DNA of 64,000 nt from Gammaproteobacteria bacterium (GCA_003567685.1 PWYW01000101.1:1-64000), one strand, 5' to 3'; positions 52,112-62,521 are shown, numbered from the stretch's first letter. Numbers and translations: made by a program. Notes: generated by a model not told the origin, from the sequence alone.

Positions 52112-52863
52112 AAACCGACCGCATTGTCATGCGACCAAGAAGCACGGCCGAGGCCATCGACCTGGGCTTTGCGCTGGTTCGCGCCAATTACAAGACGATG
52201 CTCGGCTTAAGCCTGACCTGGATGTTGGTGCTTTTGCCGGCCGTCGCCGCGATCACGCTGTGGCTCCCTCTCGGCGGGCTGTTATTGCTCTGGTGGTTCA
52301 AGCCCCTGCTGGACCGTATGCTTCTCCAGGCACTGGCACTGGACCTGCTGGGTCAAAAAAGCGGGCCCCTGCTGACCCTGCGAAGCCGATGGCTGGGAAA
52401 TGGCATGGTGGCAGGCCTCAGTTTTTGGCGATTCCACCCTGCTCGCTCGTTTCTTTTGCCGGTCTGGCAGCTGGAAGGCCAACGGGGAAAGCAGCGTCGC
52501 CGACGTCAACGCAGCCTGTCGCACGGCAATGGCGGCAGTGGGTTCGGTCTGACGCTGGCGTTTTTGGGCCTGGAACTGGCTATCCTCTCCGGCTGGCTGG
52601 TCCTCGGCAATCTGTTGCTGCCCCTGGATTTTTCCTGGCTTCAGTGGGGTAGTTCACTGGACTGGTCCAGCAGCCAGGGCCGCTGGCTGGTTGCCTGGTT
52701 CCTGGGCAGCTATGCGCTGACCGTACTGCTGACCGAGCCGTTCTACCTCGGAGCCGGGCTGGGTCTTTACCTCAACCAGCGTTGTCGCCTGGAATGCTGG
52801 GACCTCGAGCCGGATCTGGCTGCCCTTGGGCAACGCCATGCCGGCCGGCGATCGCTCTCATGA
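52108..52863 (+). CDS. Hypothetical membrane protein of the MoxR operon
   Basis: A 251-residue protein with hydrophobic segments near 31-65 (LSLTWMLVLLPAVAAITLWL and on), 145-170 and 195-220. A basic loop of Arg/Gln (KQRRRRQRS) lies near 130. I do not recognise the family. Its ATG overlaps the previous stop and its stop overlaps the DUF4129 start, so it is part of the operon. Genes at this position in similar loci often lack names. Confidence 0.7.
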   Translation: MKTDRIVMRPRSTAEAIDLGFALVRANYKTMLGLSLTWMLVLLPAVAAITLWLPLGGLLLLWWFKPLLDRMLLQALALDLLGQKSGPLLTLRSRWLGNGMVAGLSFWRFHPARSFLLPVWQLEGQRGKQRRRRQRSLSHGNGGSGFGLTLAFLGLELAILSGWLVLGNLLLPLDFSWLQWGSSLDWSSSQGRWLVAWFLGSYALTVLLTEPFYLGAGLGLYLNQRCRLECWDLEPDLAALGQRHAGRRSLS

Positions 52864-53675
52864 ATCCTGCACCGCGCCTTGTCTGGCTGATTGCCCTGCC
52901 CTGGCTGATGTGGACCTGCGCGCAGGCCGTCGAGAATACCGAAGAATCAGCGCGAGACCTATGGGAGGATCGCCTTCCTACGCCCTATGCCTGCGAGGCA
53001 TGGCAGGACAAAATTGCCGAAATGGCCAAGTCGGCTGACTCGCTGACCCGCGAACTGGCCGAATTTTATGCCGATGAAGAGCACCAGTGGTGCCAGAGCC
53101 GACGCCGGCGGGTTCCGGAAGAACGCGAACCCTGGTTTAATTTCGACTTCAGCAACGCCGATGTGATTGCCGAAATCGCCCGCTGGCTGGCCATTTCCCT
53201 GTTGATGATCCTGGTGCTATGGGCTGGCTGGCGCTGGCGCAGGCAACTGGCCCGCTGGCTGCCCAGGCTTGATACGGGAAAACGGGAGCAATACCAGACC
53301 GTCGCCAGTCGCAGCGCCTTGAGTTCAGACTCGTTATCTCAACCGATTGATCCGGTCGCCGAAGCCCGCCGCTTGTGGCATGACGGCCAGACCCGCGACG
53401 CCCTCGCCCTGCTCTACCGTGGCATGCTTCAGCATTATCTCGGCCATCAGCCGTCGACAGGATCGCTGACCGAGCGAGAGGCATTGCGTGCTCTTCGCCA
53501 ATGCAAGCTGCAGGACGAGCGTCTGGCATGGTGTCGCCAGCTCACCGAGGCCTGGCTAAACACGGCCTGGGGGCATCAACCGCTGGAAACATCGGGCTTT
53601 GAGGCACTGCTGGGTCAGTGGCCAACGGACGCGGCTGGCTATCGGCCCGATCCACCTGGGGAGCCATCACGATGA
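52860..53675 (+). CDS. DUF4129 domain protein
   Basis: A 271-residue exported or anchored protein. A signal-like segment (LVWLIALPWLMWTCAQAV) is followed by a periplasmic part, one membrane helix near 120-138 (WLAISLLMILVLWAGWRW) and a cytoplasmic C-terminal DUF4129 domain (ARRLWHDGQTRDALALLYRG, LTEREALRALR). ATG 52860 overlaps the previous stop. The domain is a regular companion of MoxR and DUF58; its function is unknown. Confidence 0.83.
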   Translation: MNPAPRLVWLIALPWLMWTCAQAVENTEESARDLWEDRLPTPYACEAWQDKIAEMAKSADSLTRELAEFYADEEHQWCQSRRRRVPEEREPWFNFDFSNADVIAEIARWLAISLLMILVLWAGWRWRRQLARWLPRLDTGKREQYQTVASRSALSSDSLSQPIDPVAEARRLWHDGQTRDALALLYRGMLQHYLGHQPSTGSLTEREALRALRQCKLQDERLAWCRQLTEAWLNTAWGHQPLETSGFEALLGQWPTDAAGYRPDPPGEPSR

Positions 53676-54907
53676 GTCGCGAACGCATCGCCATCGCCCT
53701 GCTGATGATCGGCCTGCTACTGGGCGCCGTCTGGTGGTATTTCGATGCTGAATTCGAAGACCGCCTGATTGTCCGGCCGGTCAGCGCCCAACTCAACACT
53801 GAACGTTACTTTCTGGCCGCTCGCTGGCTCGAACAGCAAGGTACCGTTACGCGCAACCAGAACCGGATTGACCAACTAGAGGGGCTGGGTTTCGGTCAGC
53901 AACTGCTGGCACACAGCCCGCTGGACCAGTACGAAGACCTCGCACTGGATGCCCTGACCGAATGGGTCTTCGCCGGTGGTGCGTTGGTCGTCATGGCGCC
54001 GCGTCAGCTCGGCGGCAGCATGACCAACCACCCGCTGAATCCGGACGGGTTGACGTCGCGTTGGCAAACGGCTTCCCCGCGGGAAAATTGCATCGCCGAC
54101 AAGGAGGATCCGGGCGATGATCACGCCGAGGGCCATCGGTCACCGTCTGGCAATGGTGTACCGCATCGGGCCAATCCCGACAGCGATTGCCCGCGCTCGA
54201 CGGTCGAGCCGGATACCCTTGAGCTTTACGATGGGAAAGTCATCGACCTGTGGAACGTCAGACATCTGGAAGGCACGCCCAGCGCTGCCGTGTACACCTG
54301 GCGCAATCAACAGGGGGAAGCACTACTGGCTCACTATGCCGTCGGCGACGGCCGGGTGACGCTGCTGGCCGATAGCGGCTGGTTCAGCAATGCCCAACTG
54401 ATTCATCCGGGCCACGTGCAACTGCTTGAAGCGTTGCTGGCAATCGACCATTCCGCGCTGGTCCTGCTGGAACAACGCCGCGAAAGCGGCAGCTTGCTTG
54501 GCTGGTTGTGGAGACTTGCGCCGTGGCTATGGCTGCTGTTGCTGGCCTGGACCGCGCTATGGCTCTGGTCGCGTCTGCCTCGCCTTGGAACCGTTATGGA
54601 CTTGCCAGATGACAATGCGCGACAAATGCGTGAGCAACTGCTGGCCACCGCGCGCTTCGACTGGCGACACCGAAAAGGCCAGGCCCTGATCAAAGCCCTG
54701 CACGAGGAAGGCCGGCAGCGACTGCAACGACGCTACCCCGACTGGAACCGACTCGATTCTGCCCAGCAACTGCAGCGGCTCAGCCTGCTGCTGCCGGAGT
54801 TTGAGAAAGCCGATCTTGCCCGCTGGCTGATCCCGCCGCGTCAGCCTGATCCCGACCAATTCATCGACTACGTCCGCCTGCATCAAACCGTGATGCACCT
54901 GCTTTGA
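53672..54907 (+). CDS. DUF4350 domain protein
   Basis: A 411-residue protein with N-terminal (ALLMIGLLLGAVWWYF) and C-terminal (LAPWLWLLLLAWTALWLW) membrane helices around a periplasmic DUF4350 domain (YFLAARWLEQQG, WVFAGGALVVMAPRQ, LLADSGWFSNAQLIHPGH). A polar insertion with several Cys and Asp lies near 145-175. The cytoplasmic tail is helical. ATG 53672 overlaps the DUF4129 stop. It is a standard member of MoxR loci. Confidence 0.84.
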   Translation: MSRERIAIALLMIGLLLGAVWWYFDAEFEDRLIVRPVSAQLNTERYFLAARWLEQQGTVTRNQNRIDQLEGLGFGQQLLAHSPLDQYEDLALDALTEWVFAGGALVVMAPRQLGGSMTNHPLNPDGLTSRWQTASPRENCIADKEDPGDDHAEGHRSPSGNGVPHRANPDSDCPRSTVEPDTLELYDGKVIDLWNVRHLEGTPSAAVYTWRNQQGEALLAHYAVGDGRVTLLADSGWFSNAQLIHPGHVQLLEALLAIDHSALVLLEQRRESGSLLGWLWRLAPWLWLLLLAWTALWLWSRLPRLGTVMDLPDDNARQMREQLLATARFDWRHRKGQALIKALHEEGRQRLQRRYPDWNRLDSAQQLQRLSLLLPEFEKADLARWLIPPRQPDPDQFIDYVRLHQTVMHLL

Positions 54908-54919
54908 CAAGGAACTGCC

Positions 54920-55888
54920 ATGAACGAGAACGCTATGACCCAAAGCCGTCAGACCATCGACGCTCTGCTTGACCAGCTCAACCAGGTCGTTATTGGACAG
55001 TCGGCGGTCACGGAGCAGTTCGTCACTGCGCTTCTAGCCGGTGGCCACGTAATGATCGAAGGCGTGCCCGGCCTGGCCAAAACCCTGTTGGCGCAGTGCC
55101 TCGCCGCTTCCATCGGTGGTGCGTTTTCGCGCATTCAGTTCACGCCGGACCTGATGCCAGCCGACATTACCGGCCATGCCCTGTACGACATGAAAACCGA
55201 GCGTTTCCGGCTGCGGCGCGGGCCGATCTTCTGCAACGTACTGCTGGCTGATGAAATCAACCGTGCGCCAGCCAAAACTCAGGCCGCGCTACTCGAAGTC
55301 ATGCAGGAGCGCCAGGTCACCATCGAGGGCAAATCCCTGCCGGTGCCCGAACCATTCATGGTGCTGGCCACGCAAAACCCGATTGAGCATGAAGGCACTT
55401 ACCAGTTACCGGAGGCACAGCTTGATCGTTTCATCATGAAAGTCCTGATCGACTACCCCAGCGCGGAGAACGAACTGCAGATAGCCATCCAACAGGCCGG
55501 CCAGCCAGCCGATTTGATGTCCAGCGCGCAGGACCTGGCCCCGGTGATGACCACCGAACAACTGATCGCGCTGCGCCAGGCCACGCGGCAGGTCAGCATC
55601 GACACGGAAATTGCCACCTGGGCAGTCAACCTGGTGCGAGCCACTCGAGACTGGCCGGGCATGGCCATCGGTGCGGGTCCACGAGCCAGCATCGCCTTGC
55701 TTCGCGTCGGCCAGGCAGCCGCCCTGATGGCCGGGCGCGACTACGTCATTCCCGACGATATCAAGCCCAACGCCGTTGCCTGCCTGCGGCACCGGATCAT
55801 GCTGACACCGGATGTTCAGATGGAAGGCCTGAGCGGCGATCATCTGCTCAATGAACTGATCAATGCGCAAGCCGCCCCGCGCCAGTGA
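54920..55888 (+). CDS. MoxR family AAA+ ATPase
   Basis: A 322-residue cytoplasmic AAA+ ATPase. Walker A is GVPGLAKT (Lys54), Walker B VLLADEINR near 110, and sensor 1 is in VLATQNPIEHEGTYQLPEAQLDRF, split here. MoxR proteins act as chaperone-like ATPases that help assemble or activate partner complexes, usually through VWA or DUF58 partners. The DUF58 gene overlaps its end by 26 bp. Confidence 0.94.
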   Translation: MNENAMTQSRQTIDALLDQLNQVVIGQSAVTEQFVTALLAGGHVMIEGVPGLAKTLLAQCLAASIGGAFSRIQFTPDLMPADITGHALYDMKTERFRLRRGPIFCNVLLADEINRAPAKTQAALLEVMQERQVTIEGKSLPVPEPFMVLATQNPIEHEGTYQLPEAQLDRFIMKVLIDYPSAENELQIAIQQAGQPADLMSSAQDLAPVMTTEQLIALRQATRQVSIDTEIATWAVNLVRATRDWPGMAIGAGPRASIALLRVGQAAALMAGRDYVIPDDIKPNAVACLRHRIMLTPDVQMEGLSGDHLLNELINAQAAPRQ

Positions 55889-57263
55889 GACCGTCGCCGT
55901 GAGTCAGCGCCCGACACGAACCCCTACCCGGCCCGCTGCCTGGCCAGCCAGACGGCTGTTGCAAATCACGGGACTCTGGGTGGCGATTGCCACGGTGCTG
56001 TTGGTCACTGGCCAGGCCGGCACGCTTGGCGGCTGGGTCGTACTCGGCATTTTGCTGGCCACCCTGGCCTTGCTCGACCTGGCCGTCCTGTGGCGAGAGC
56101 GACCGGCGTTTTCGCTCAACCGGAGCGTGCCGGGACGGTGGCCTGTCCAGCGCCCCGTTGACATCCAATTGTCCCTCGGCCATCGGCTGGCCCGAAGACT
56201 GAAACTGCGCCTGCATGAAATCATTCCCGACGGCATCGACAGTGACCATCTGCCGCTGGTGTTTGCCTTGCCGGGTCAACAGAAAATCCAGCTTCGCTGG
56301 GAGGCACGGGCCCACCAGCGTGGGCGGTTTCACATGAATGCCTGTCATGTCGCCTGGCAAAGCCGACTGGGCTTCTGGTGGCGACGCACAACCCTGGAAC
56401 AGGCCACGCCCTTCAAGGTGTATCCCGACTTCAACCTGATTGTTCGTTACGGGCGGTTGGCGGGCGACCGACGCTTGAATGAAATCGGCATCCACAGCCA
56501 ACAGCGCCGGGGCAGCGGGACCGACTTTGACCAGCTACGCGACTATCGTGACGGCGACAGCCTGCGCCAGATCGACTGGCACGCCACGGCCCGAATGCAG
56601 CGATTGATTACCAAGTCCTACCAGGAAGAACGCAGCCAGCGGGTAGTGTTCCTGCAAGACTGCAGCCGCCGGCTGCGGGCCATGGATGGCCAGCACAGCC
56701 ATTTCGACCAGAGCCTGAATGCCTTGTTGCTGCTGGCCCATGTCGCCCTTCGCCAGGGCGATGAAATTGCCCTGGAGACCGTGGGTCAGGCAGCCGAGCA
56801 GCCTAGTGCCCTGGGCAGTGGCCGTGGCCAACGCCAATTCGCTCACCTGCTGGAAACGGTTTTTGATCTGGCACCCGCGAACACCACACCGGACTTTGCC
56901 GAGGCTGCAGGGCGTTTGATGAGCCGACACCGTCGACGTAGCCTGGTTGTCATTCTGACCAACCTGCGCGATGAGGATCATCAGGAACTGGATCCGGCAC
57001 TCAAGATGCTGCGCCAACGACACCTGGTGGTACTGGCCGACCTGCGCGAAGTGGTGGACCTGGAAAGCACCGCTCGGCACGGGCACGAGCAATTTGATCA
57101 GGCGCTATTGGAAGCCGCCCTGCGCCTGTATCGACAACAGCGACGCGCCGCAACCCGGCAGTTACGCCAACTGGGCGTGGTGCACCTGGATCTGGAACCT
57201 GCAGCCCTGCCGGCCGCGCTGGTCAGCCAATACCGCCAGCTCAAAGCCAGCGGGGCGTTCTGA
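55863..57263 (+). CDS. DUF58 domain protein
   Basis: A 466-residue protein with two membrane helices near the N-terminus (WVAIATVLLVTGQ and GGWVVLGILLATLALLDLAV) and a cytoplasmic DUF58 domain. The diagnostic motif is GTDFDQLRDYRDGDSLRQID, followed by WHATAR. A VWA-like fold follows (VVFLQDCSRR, VVILTNLRDED), with its metal site degenerate. It is the partner of the MoxR ATPase. ATG 55863 overlaps moxR; a GTG at 55900 is an alternative start. Confidence 0.9.
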   Translation: MRKPPRASETVAVSQRPTRTPTRPAAWPARRLLQITGLWVAIATVLLVTGQAGTLGGWVVLGILLATLALLDLAVLWRERPAFSLNRSVPGRWPVQRPVDIQLSLGHRLARRLKLRLHEIIPDGIDSDHLPLVFALPGQQKIQLRWEARAHQRGRFHMNACHVAWQSRLGFWWRRTTLEQATPFKVYPDFNLIVRYGRLAGDRRLNEIGIHSQQRRGSGTDFDQLRDYRDGDSLRQIDWHATARMQRLITKSYQEERSQRVVFLQDCSRRLRAMDGQHSHFDQSLNALLLLAHVALRQGDEIALETVGQAAEQPSALGSGRGQRQFAHLLETVFDLAPANTTPDFAEAAGRLMSRHRRRSLVVILTNLRDEDHQELDPALKMLRQRHLVVLADLREVVDLESTARHGHEQFDQALLEAALRLYRQQRRAATRQLRQLGVVHLDLEPAALPAALVSQYRQLKASGAF

Positions 57264-57270
57264 TCAAGGG

Positions 57271-57627
57271 TCAGAACGGACCGGCGACAACCAGGGCCGC
57301 CACGGCGCCCAGGCCTGCCAGAGTAATCAGCGACCACTTGAGAAGGACTTTGCGCATCTCCGCCTCGCCATCACTCTGCAGATGCTGAATTTCCTCCGGA
57401 CTTAGGGCGCTTGTTACCCGATGGTCGGGGTTGGCCAATAAGGCCCGGGCATCCTCGTACTGGTCTTCGAAGACCACCCACAAACCGGCACGAAACTGGC
57501 CCTGATGAGCGAGGTTCAGGCGCATCGCCGTCATGTCGGAGACGTGGGTCGCTATGCCGTTGGCCTGGAGAAACGCTGCGCGTTCCATTGCCTCACTTCG
57601 AGAGGCATACCGTTCAATCATGCGCAT
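57271..57627 (-). CDS. DUF2007 protein with membrane tail
   Basis: A 118-residue protein. The N-terminal 70 residues fit the DUF2007 signal-transducing fold (AAFLQANGIATHV, LWVVFEDQYEDARALL). One C-terminal membrane helix follows (LITLAGLGAVAALVVAGPF). It converges on the DUF58 gene, 7 bp apart, and is 3 bp after the DUF423 gene. A second ATG at 57621 is possible. The function is unknown. Confidence 0.82.
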   Translation of the reverse strand: MRMIERYASRSEAMERAAFLQANGIATHVSDMTAMRLNLAHQGQFRAGLWVVFEDQYEDARALLANPDHRVTSALSPEEIQHLQSDGEAEMRKVLLKWSLITLAGLGAVAALVVAGPF

Positions 57628-57630
57628 GGA

Positions 57631-58035
57631 TCAAGCCTCCCCGGAAGGCTCGTCGGATATCGGCCAGGCAGCCCAGGCCAACAACAGCCAGGCAACCATC
57701 AGCGTCGTACCGCCCACGGGGGTTGCCCAGGTCAATTTGTCGATCCCGGTCAGCGCGGCGAAGTAGATACTGAAAGAAAACAGCACGGTACCAAGGACAA
57801 GCACCCAGGCCGAGCGGCGAAGACGCGCAGCACGGATCGCCGTCAATGGCGCGAACAAGGCAAGGCCAATAGCGGTCACCGCAAGGGCGCCCACCTGGTG
57901 ATACCGGATGGCAGTCATCACCCAGCGAAAGACTTCGTCACTGACCCGTGGCTGCAGGACATGTTCCGCAGAGGCCCCGATGGCCACCGAGAGAAATCCG
58001 AGCAACGCGCCTGCAATCAACACGTTATTACGCAC
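57631..58035 (-). CDS. DUF423 membrane protein (YgdD-like)
   Basis: A 134-residue membrane protein with four segments. The family opening GALLGFLSVAIGASAEHVL and the motif RYHQVGALAVTAIGLAL are clear. I prefer the GTG start at 58035, which matches usual family N-termini and overlaps the pepQ stop by 8 bp. An ATG at 58071 would add 12 polar residues inside pepQ. The function is unknown. Confidence 0.83.
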   Translation of the reverse strand: MRNNVLIAGALLGFLSVAIGASAEHVLQPRVSDEVFRWVMTAIRYHQVGALAVTAIGLALFAPLTAIRAARLRRSAWVLVLGTVLFSFSIYFAALTGIDKLTWATPVGGTTLMVAWLLLAWAAWPISDEPSGEA

Positions 58036-59371
58036 GGCTGCTTGCCTTGTCGAGCGTGTCGAAAGCCTCACGCGTGAAATTTATCGGCGTTGACTCGGTG
58101 ACCAGCACGTTGTCCTCGATCCGGATACCGCCAAACGGCAACAGGCTGTCAATCGCCGCCCAGTCGACGGCGTCCTTGTAGGGACTCTGTCGCAGCTTTT
58201 CCAGCAACATCGGGATGAAGTACAAACCAGGCTCAACGGTAACCACATTGCCGGGAACCAATGTGCGGGTAAGACGCAGGAAAGGATAGGCCTCCGGGGG
58301 CGGCAAGGGCTTGCCATCGGGGCTGATCTGGCCCGCTACATCGTGAACCTGGCAACCGATGAAATGGCCCAGGCCATGCGGAAGGAAATAGCCACTGACG
58401 CCCGACTCGACCTGATCGGCAGCGCTCATTCGAACCAGGCCGGACTGTTCGAGAATAGCCGCCATGGCCAGGTGGGCCTGGCGATGCAATTTGACATAAT
58501 CACTGCCAGCCCGCATCTCATCACAAAGGGTAAGCTGTGCCCGCTCCACCGCCTCGATCAGGTCGTCGAAGTCGGTGTGCTCGGGGCGGGTCCATGTGCG
58601 GGTAATGTCAGCGGCATAGCCCAGATGGTCGGCGCCGGCATCGATCAGGAAACTGTGACGCCGGGCGGGGCTGGCCGCCGAGCGATGCTGGTAGTGGAGC
58701 ACTGCCGCATGCTCGTTCAGGGCCACGATACTGTTATAGGGAAGATGCTCCTGGTCCTGGTCTGCGCCGGCCAGATAGGCCAGGTGCATTTCCAGTTCGC
58801 TGGCGCCGGAATCGAATGCCTGTGCAGCCGCCAGGTGGGCGCGCGCGGCGCGCAGATTGGCCTGGCGGAGACATTCACGCTCCCATTCGGTCTTGACGGT
58901 TCGCACCTCATTCATGCCGCGCAGCAACGCTTCGGGATTCAGGTCGGCCCGGTCGGGCAAGGGTCCGAGATCACGCTCCCGACCGATCACGGCCAGCGCG
59001 CAAGTCTGGGCCAGGCGATCCTGCCACCCGGCAGCGCTGTCGACAATCCGCAAATCGAAGCAGTCGGCCCACCAAGCGGCCGGCTGCTCGGGGGAGACGT
59101 GCCAGAAATCTCTTGGCTGGCTGAACCAGAGGATGGGTTTCTGACCCGGCCGCAACTCCAGCAGACTGTCACTGCTGAACGGCTCGGGCACCCAGGCAAC
59201 AAACGGCGCATGCGCCCGGAACGGGGGGTGCTGGTCGTCGAACAGACGCATTTCAGGGCGGCCTGAGTGAATCAGCAAACTGTCATAGCCAGCCTCAGTC
59301 AACAGATCGTCGAATTGACGGCAGCGATCTTCGACGTGACGGGCAAACAGCAGTGGTTGGGGCTTGGGCAT
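58028..59371 (-). CDS. pepQ: Xaa-Pro dipeptidase PepQ
   Basis: A 447-residue cytoplasmic metallopeptidase that splits Xaa-Pro dipeptides. The creatinase-type N-domain is followed by the pita-bread domain with metal ligands visible in order: [18 protein letters not shown] (two Asp), [13 protein letters not shown] (His), VEPGLYF (Glu) and IRIEDNVLV (Glu). The length fits bacterial PepQ (about 440). It is divergent from cysS with 84 bp between. Confidence 0.93.
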   Translation of the reverse strand: MPKPQPLLFARHVEDRCRQFDDLLTEAGYDSLLIHSGRPEMRLFDDQHPPFRAHAPFVAWVPEPFSSDSLLELRPGQKPILWFSQPRDFWHVSPEQPAAWWADCFDLRIVDSAAGWQDRLAQTCALAVIGRERDLGPLPDRADLNPEALLRGMNEVRTVKTEWERECLRQANLRAARAHLAAAQAFDSGASELEMHLAYLAGADQDQEHLPYNSIVALNEHAAVLHYQHRSAASPARRHSFLIDAGADHLGYAADITRTWTRPEHTDFDDLIEAVERAQLTLCDEMRAGSDYVKLHRQAHLAMAAILEQSGLVRMSAADQVESGVSGYFLPHGLGHFIGCQVHDVAGQISPDGKPLPPPEAYPFLRLTRTLVPGNVVTVEPGLYFIPMLLEKLRQSPYKDAVDWAAIDSLLPFGGIRIEDNVLVTESTPINFTREAFDTLDKASSRA

Positions 59372-59455
59372 AAACAGGCATCCGATGAGTTAAACTTTCA
59401 GGTCGATTGCTCGACCGATTTCATTGTATCGCGCCCACGTCATGTCCTTGAGCCC

Positions 59456-60835
59456 ATGCCCATTCGTCTTTACAACACGCTGAACCGTCAAAAAGAAGAG
59501 TTCGTTCCGCTGGACCCGAACCGGGTCACGCTTTATGCCTGCGGGCCAACGGTTTACAACTACGCGCATATCGGCAATGCCCGACCAGCAGTCATCTTCG
59601 ATCTGCTCTATCGCGTCCTTTCTTCACGCTTCGACAATGTCATTTACGCGCGGAACATCACCGACGTGGACGACAAGATCAATCAGGCGGCCGCCGATCA
59701 GGGCGTGGGCATCGAAGAAATTTCTCGGCGCTACGCCGACGCCTACCATGCCGACATGGCCGCTCTGGGCGTTGGTCGTCCCACGGTGGAGCCTCGAGCC
59801 ACTGAGCACATCAGCGAAATCATCGCCATGGTCGAGCGGTTGATCGACAAGGGCTTTGCCTACGCGGCCGAAGGTCACGTGCTGTTCGATGTCGACGCCT
59901 TCCCCGACTACGGCCAGCTGTCGCGGCGAAACCAGCGCGAGATGATTGCCGGTGCGCGTGTTGAAGTGGCACCCTACAAGCGAAACCCGGGTGACTTCGT
60001 GCTGTGGAAGCCTTCCACCGAGCAGCAGCCGGGTTGGGACAGCCCTTGGGGTCGTGGCCGGCCAGGTTGGCATATCGAGTGCTCGGCAATGAGTGCCGCA
60101 CACCTCGGCGAGGTGATCGACATCCATGCAGGTGGCCAGGACCTGGTATTCCCCCATCACGAAAACGAGATCGCCCAGAGCCGCTGCGCCCATGGCGAGT
60201 CCGTCTTTGCGCGCTACTGGATGCACAACGGCTTCGTGACCGTCGAGAAGCGCAAGATGTCCAAGAGCCTGGGCAACACGCTGATTGTTCATGAGTTGCT
60301 CAAGCAGTGGCCCGGTGAGGCCCTGCGGTACTTGTTGCTATCGGCCCATTATCGCCAGCCGCTGGATTGGTCGGAACGGGCACTGGAACAGGCAGTCGCC
60401 ACGCTGGACCGACTCTATGGTTTGCTGGATTCCGCGACGGGGCAGCTGCCCGATGCCGAGGCCGATGCCGCAGTCGTCGAGGCTTTGGAGGATGACCTGA
60501 ATACCCCAACGGCACTGGCGGCACTGAGTCAGATAGCCCGCGATGCCCAGCAAAGCGACGCGCCCGCAGCACGGACAACTGCCCTGGCCCGACTCAAGGC
60601 CTCAGCCAGCCGCCTCGGGCTCCTGCAGCAAGACCCTGCTGAGTGGCGTGCCCAAAGACAGGTTGACGTTGGGTTGGATGACGCCACGATACTATCCCGG
60701 ATTGCTGATCGTCAGCAGGCGCGCGCCGATCGTGATTTTGCCCTGGCTGATCGAATTCGCGATGAGCTGGCCGAGCAAGGCATCCTGATCAAGGATGGTC
60801 CCGAAGGCACCGTATGGGAGAAAGCCGCCAAATGA
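59456..60835 (+). CDS. cysS: Cysteinyl-tRNA synthetase
   Basis: A 459-residue class I synthetase. Motifs: the zinc/nucleotide entry [16 protein letters not shown] (HIGN as the HIGH box, residues 28-43), zinc ligands in HIECSAM and [11 protein letters not shown], and KMSKS near 267-271. ATG 59456 gives the standard length; the in-frame longer start would extend into the pepQ gene. No strong ribosome site is seen. Its stop overlaps the sufE start (ATGA), linking Cys-tRNA synthesis with sulfur transfer. Confidence 0.96.
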   Translation: MPIRLYNTLNRQKEEFVPLDPNRVTLYACGPTVYNYAHIGNARPAVIFDLLYRVLSSRFDNVIYARNITDVDDKINQAAADQGVGIEEISRRYADAYHADMAALGVGRPTVEPRATEHISEIIAMVERLIDKGFAYAAEGHVLFDVDAFPDYGQLSRRNQREMIAGARVEVAPYKRNPGDFVLWKPSTEQQPGWDSPWGRGRPGWHIECSAMSAAHLGEVIDIHAGGQDLVFPHHENEIAQSRCAHGESVFARYWMHNGFVTVEKRKMSKSLGNTLIVHELLKQWPGEALRYLLLSAHYRQPLDWSERALEQAVATLDRLYGLLDSATGQLPDAEADAAVVEALEDDLNTPTALAALSQIARDAQQSDAPAARTTALARLKASASRLGLLQQDPAEWRAQRQVDVGLDDATILSRIADRQQARADRDFALADRIRDELAEQGILIKDGPEGTVWEKAAK

Positions 60836-61251
60836 GCATCAACGACGCGCAACAATCGATCATCGACGAGTTTGAATTCTTCGACGATTGGATGGAGCGC
60901 TACCAGTACCTTATCGACCTGGGCAAACAGCTGCCCGCGCTGGCTGAGGCCGACAAGACCGATGACCGTCTGCTGGCCGGTTGCCAGTCTCAAGTGTGGT
61001 TCATTGGCGAAGGCAACGCCGACAAGTTGACTTTTCGGGCCCAGTCGGATGCCGCTATCGTATCGGGCCTGATCGCGTTGTTGCTGCGGGTCTATGACGG
61101 GCGCAGCGCCGACGAGGTACTGGCGGCCGAGCCGTATTTCATTGATCGGATTGGCCTGAGCCAGCACCTGTCGCCAACGCGGGCCAACGGCCTCAACGCC
61201 ATGCTCCAGGCCATTCGCAATGTTGCCCGATCCGAGCTGGAGCACCACTGA
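60832..61251 (+). CDS. sufE: Cysteine desulfuration protein SufE
   Basis: A 139-residue sulfur-transfer protein. The acceptor Cys51 is in [10 protein letters not shown], the same position as in E. coli SufE. It takes persulfide from SufS and hands it to the Fe-S scaffold. Other suf genes are not in the window. The start overlaps the cysS stop. A bidirectional terminator follows. Confidence 0.94.
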   Translation: MSINDAQQSIIDEFEFFDDWMERYQYLIDLGKQLPALAEADKTDDRLLAGCQSQVWFIGEGNADKLTFRAQSDAAIVSGLIALLLRVYDGRSADEVLAAEPYFIDRIGLSQHLSPTRANGLNAMLQAIRNVARSELEHH

Positions 61252-61274
61252 TCAGGCCTGGAAATCCGCAGTCA

Positions 61275-61303
61275 AAAAAGCCGGCCCAGTAGGCCGGCTT
61301 TTT
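61275..61303. terminator. Bidirectional rho-independent terminator
   Basis: A stem GCCGGCC/GGCCGGC with loop CAGTA is flanked by AAAAA on the left and TTTTT on the right, so it works on both strands. It separates the convergent sufE and OmpA-family genes. Confidence 0.92.
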
Positions 61304-61333
61304 CATTTCAGCAACGGAAAACCGCCGGCTGAA

Positions 61334-62344
61334 TCAGTGGTCGTTTCGCTCGATCACAACCAGTTCGACGCGACGATTCTCCTGGCGGTTCGAGTCCGAC
61401 GTGTTGGGCACCTTCGGCTGATCTTCACCGTAACCACGAACACGCAGGCGATCGGCGCTGACGCCATTCTCGACCAGGAAATCGCGCACTGCCTGGGCAC
61501 GACGCTCGGACAGGCCCTGGTTGTGGGCAGCCGGACCGAGATCGCAGGTATGGCCTGCAACTTCGACAACTTCCAGCTCGTCATGCAGGTTCAGCAGCGC
61601 AACGGCTTCGTTCAGCTGGGCGATGGCCTCCGGACGCAGGCGGGCCGAATCGAAATCAAAGGTCACCATGGCATCAAATTCAAAAATGACCTCCGGTTCC
61701 GGAGCGGGCTCTGGCTCTGGCGGCGGCGGAGGCGGCGGGGCCGGTGCCGGCGGCGGGGCAGGAGCAGGCGCTGGCGCGGCCGGCAAGTCGCCAATATTGA
61801 AGTTGAAGCCAAGCGTTGCAATCACATCAAGGAAACCGCTACTGCGGTTGAAGGTCGCCCGATCATTGTCGTAGCGGCCTTCCAGCTCGAAGCGGGCACT
61901 GAAACGATCGTTGTAGCGCTGGAACATGCCAACGCCAAGCGACCCATAAACGTCCCGGCCGTTGTTGAAGACACTGTTGTGGTCCTGGATACCCGTCGCC
62001 AGCATCACGTAAGGGCGCGTGTCGCCTTCGCGGAAATGGTAACGACCAACCAGACCATACGACTCAAGGCGGAACGACTCGCTTGGCCCCGGGGTCAGCT
62101 CGGAAAAGTCAAGCTTGTAACGGTCAAGGCGCAGGTCAAGGCTGAACGACGGGCTGAAAAAGCGGCCGACGCTCAGGCTCAGGTAGGAATCGAAACTGTC
62201 TTCAGTGCCGCGTTCATTGTCGGGAAAGACCACACCTGGGCCAAAGCCGACGTACCAGCGGTCGTCAAAGTCGCTTTGTTGCGCCATTCCCACGGATGCG
62301 GTGGTGACGGCGCCGGCAAGCACGAGCGTTCTGATGAGGGACAT
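61334..62344 (-). CDS. OmpA family outer-membrane protein
   Basis: A 336-residue porin-like protein. A signal peptide (VLAGAVTTASVGMA) leads to an N-terminal eight-stranded barrel (about 25-185, YVGFGPGVVF to FNFNIG), a Pro/Ala/Glu hinge near 190-220 and a C-terminal peptidoglycan-binding OmpA domain (VAGHTCDLGPAAHNQGLS, RRAQAVRDFL, VRGYGEDQP). It anchors the outer membrane to the cell wall. It is monocistronic and ends at a shared terminator. Confidence 0.93.
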   Translation of the reverse strand: MSLIRTLVLAGAVTTASVGMAQQSDFDDRWYVGFGPGVVFPDNERGTEDSFDSYLSLSVGRFFSPSFSLDLRLDRYKLDFSELTPGPSESFRLESYGLVGRYHFREGDTRPYVMLATGIQDHNSVFNNGRDVYGSLGVGMFQRYNDRFSARFELEGRYDNDRATFNRSSGFLDVIATLGFNFNIGDLPAAPAPAPAPPPAPAPPPPPPPEPEPAPEPEVIFEFDAMVTFDFDSARLRPEAIAQLNEAVALLNLHDELEVVEVAGHTCDLGPAAHNQGLSERRAQAVRDFLVENGVSADRLRVRGYGEDQPKVPNTSDSNRQENRRVELVVIERNDH

Positions 62345-62521
62345 GATGGTTTCCTCTTGGTGCCTATGGGCAAAATACTTAACGGTTCACGCGGCCATTA
62401 GCCACGCCAGACTGTCCATGATTGGCCAATCGCCGCGCTTAGACCGCAAAAGCAGATCAAGTTCACATTATCACACCGCTGGCGAACGTCAACCGAGCAT
62501 CAACCGCTACTCATCCAATGG

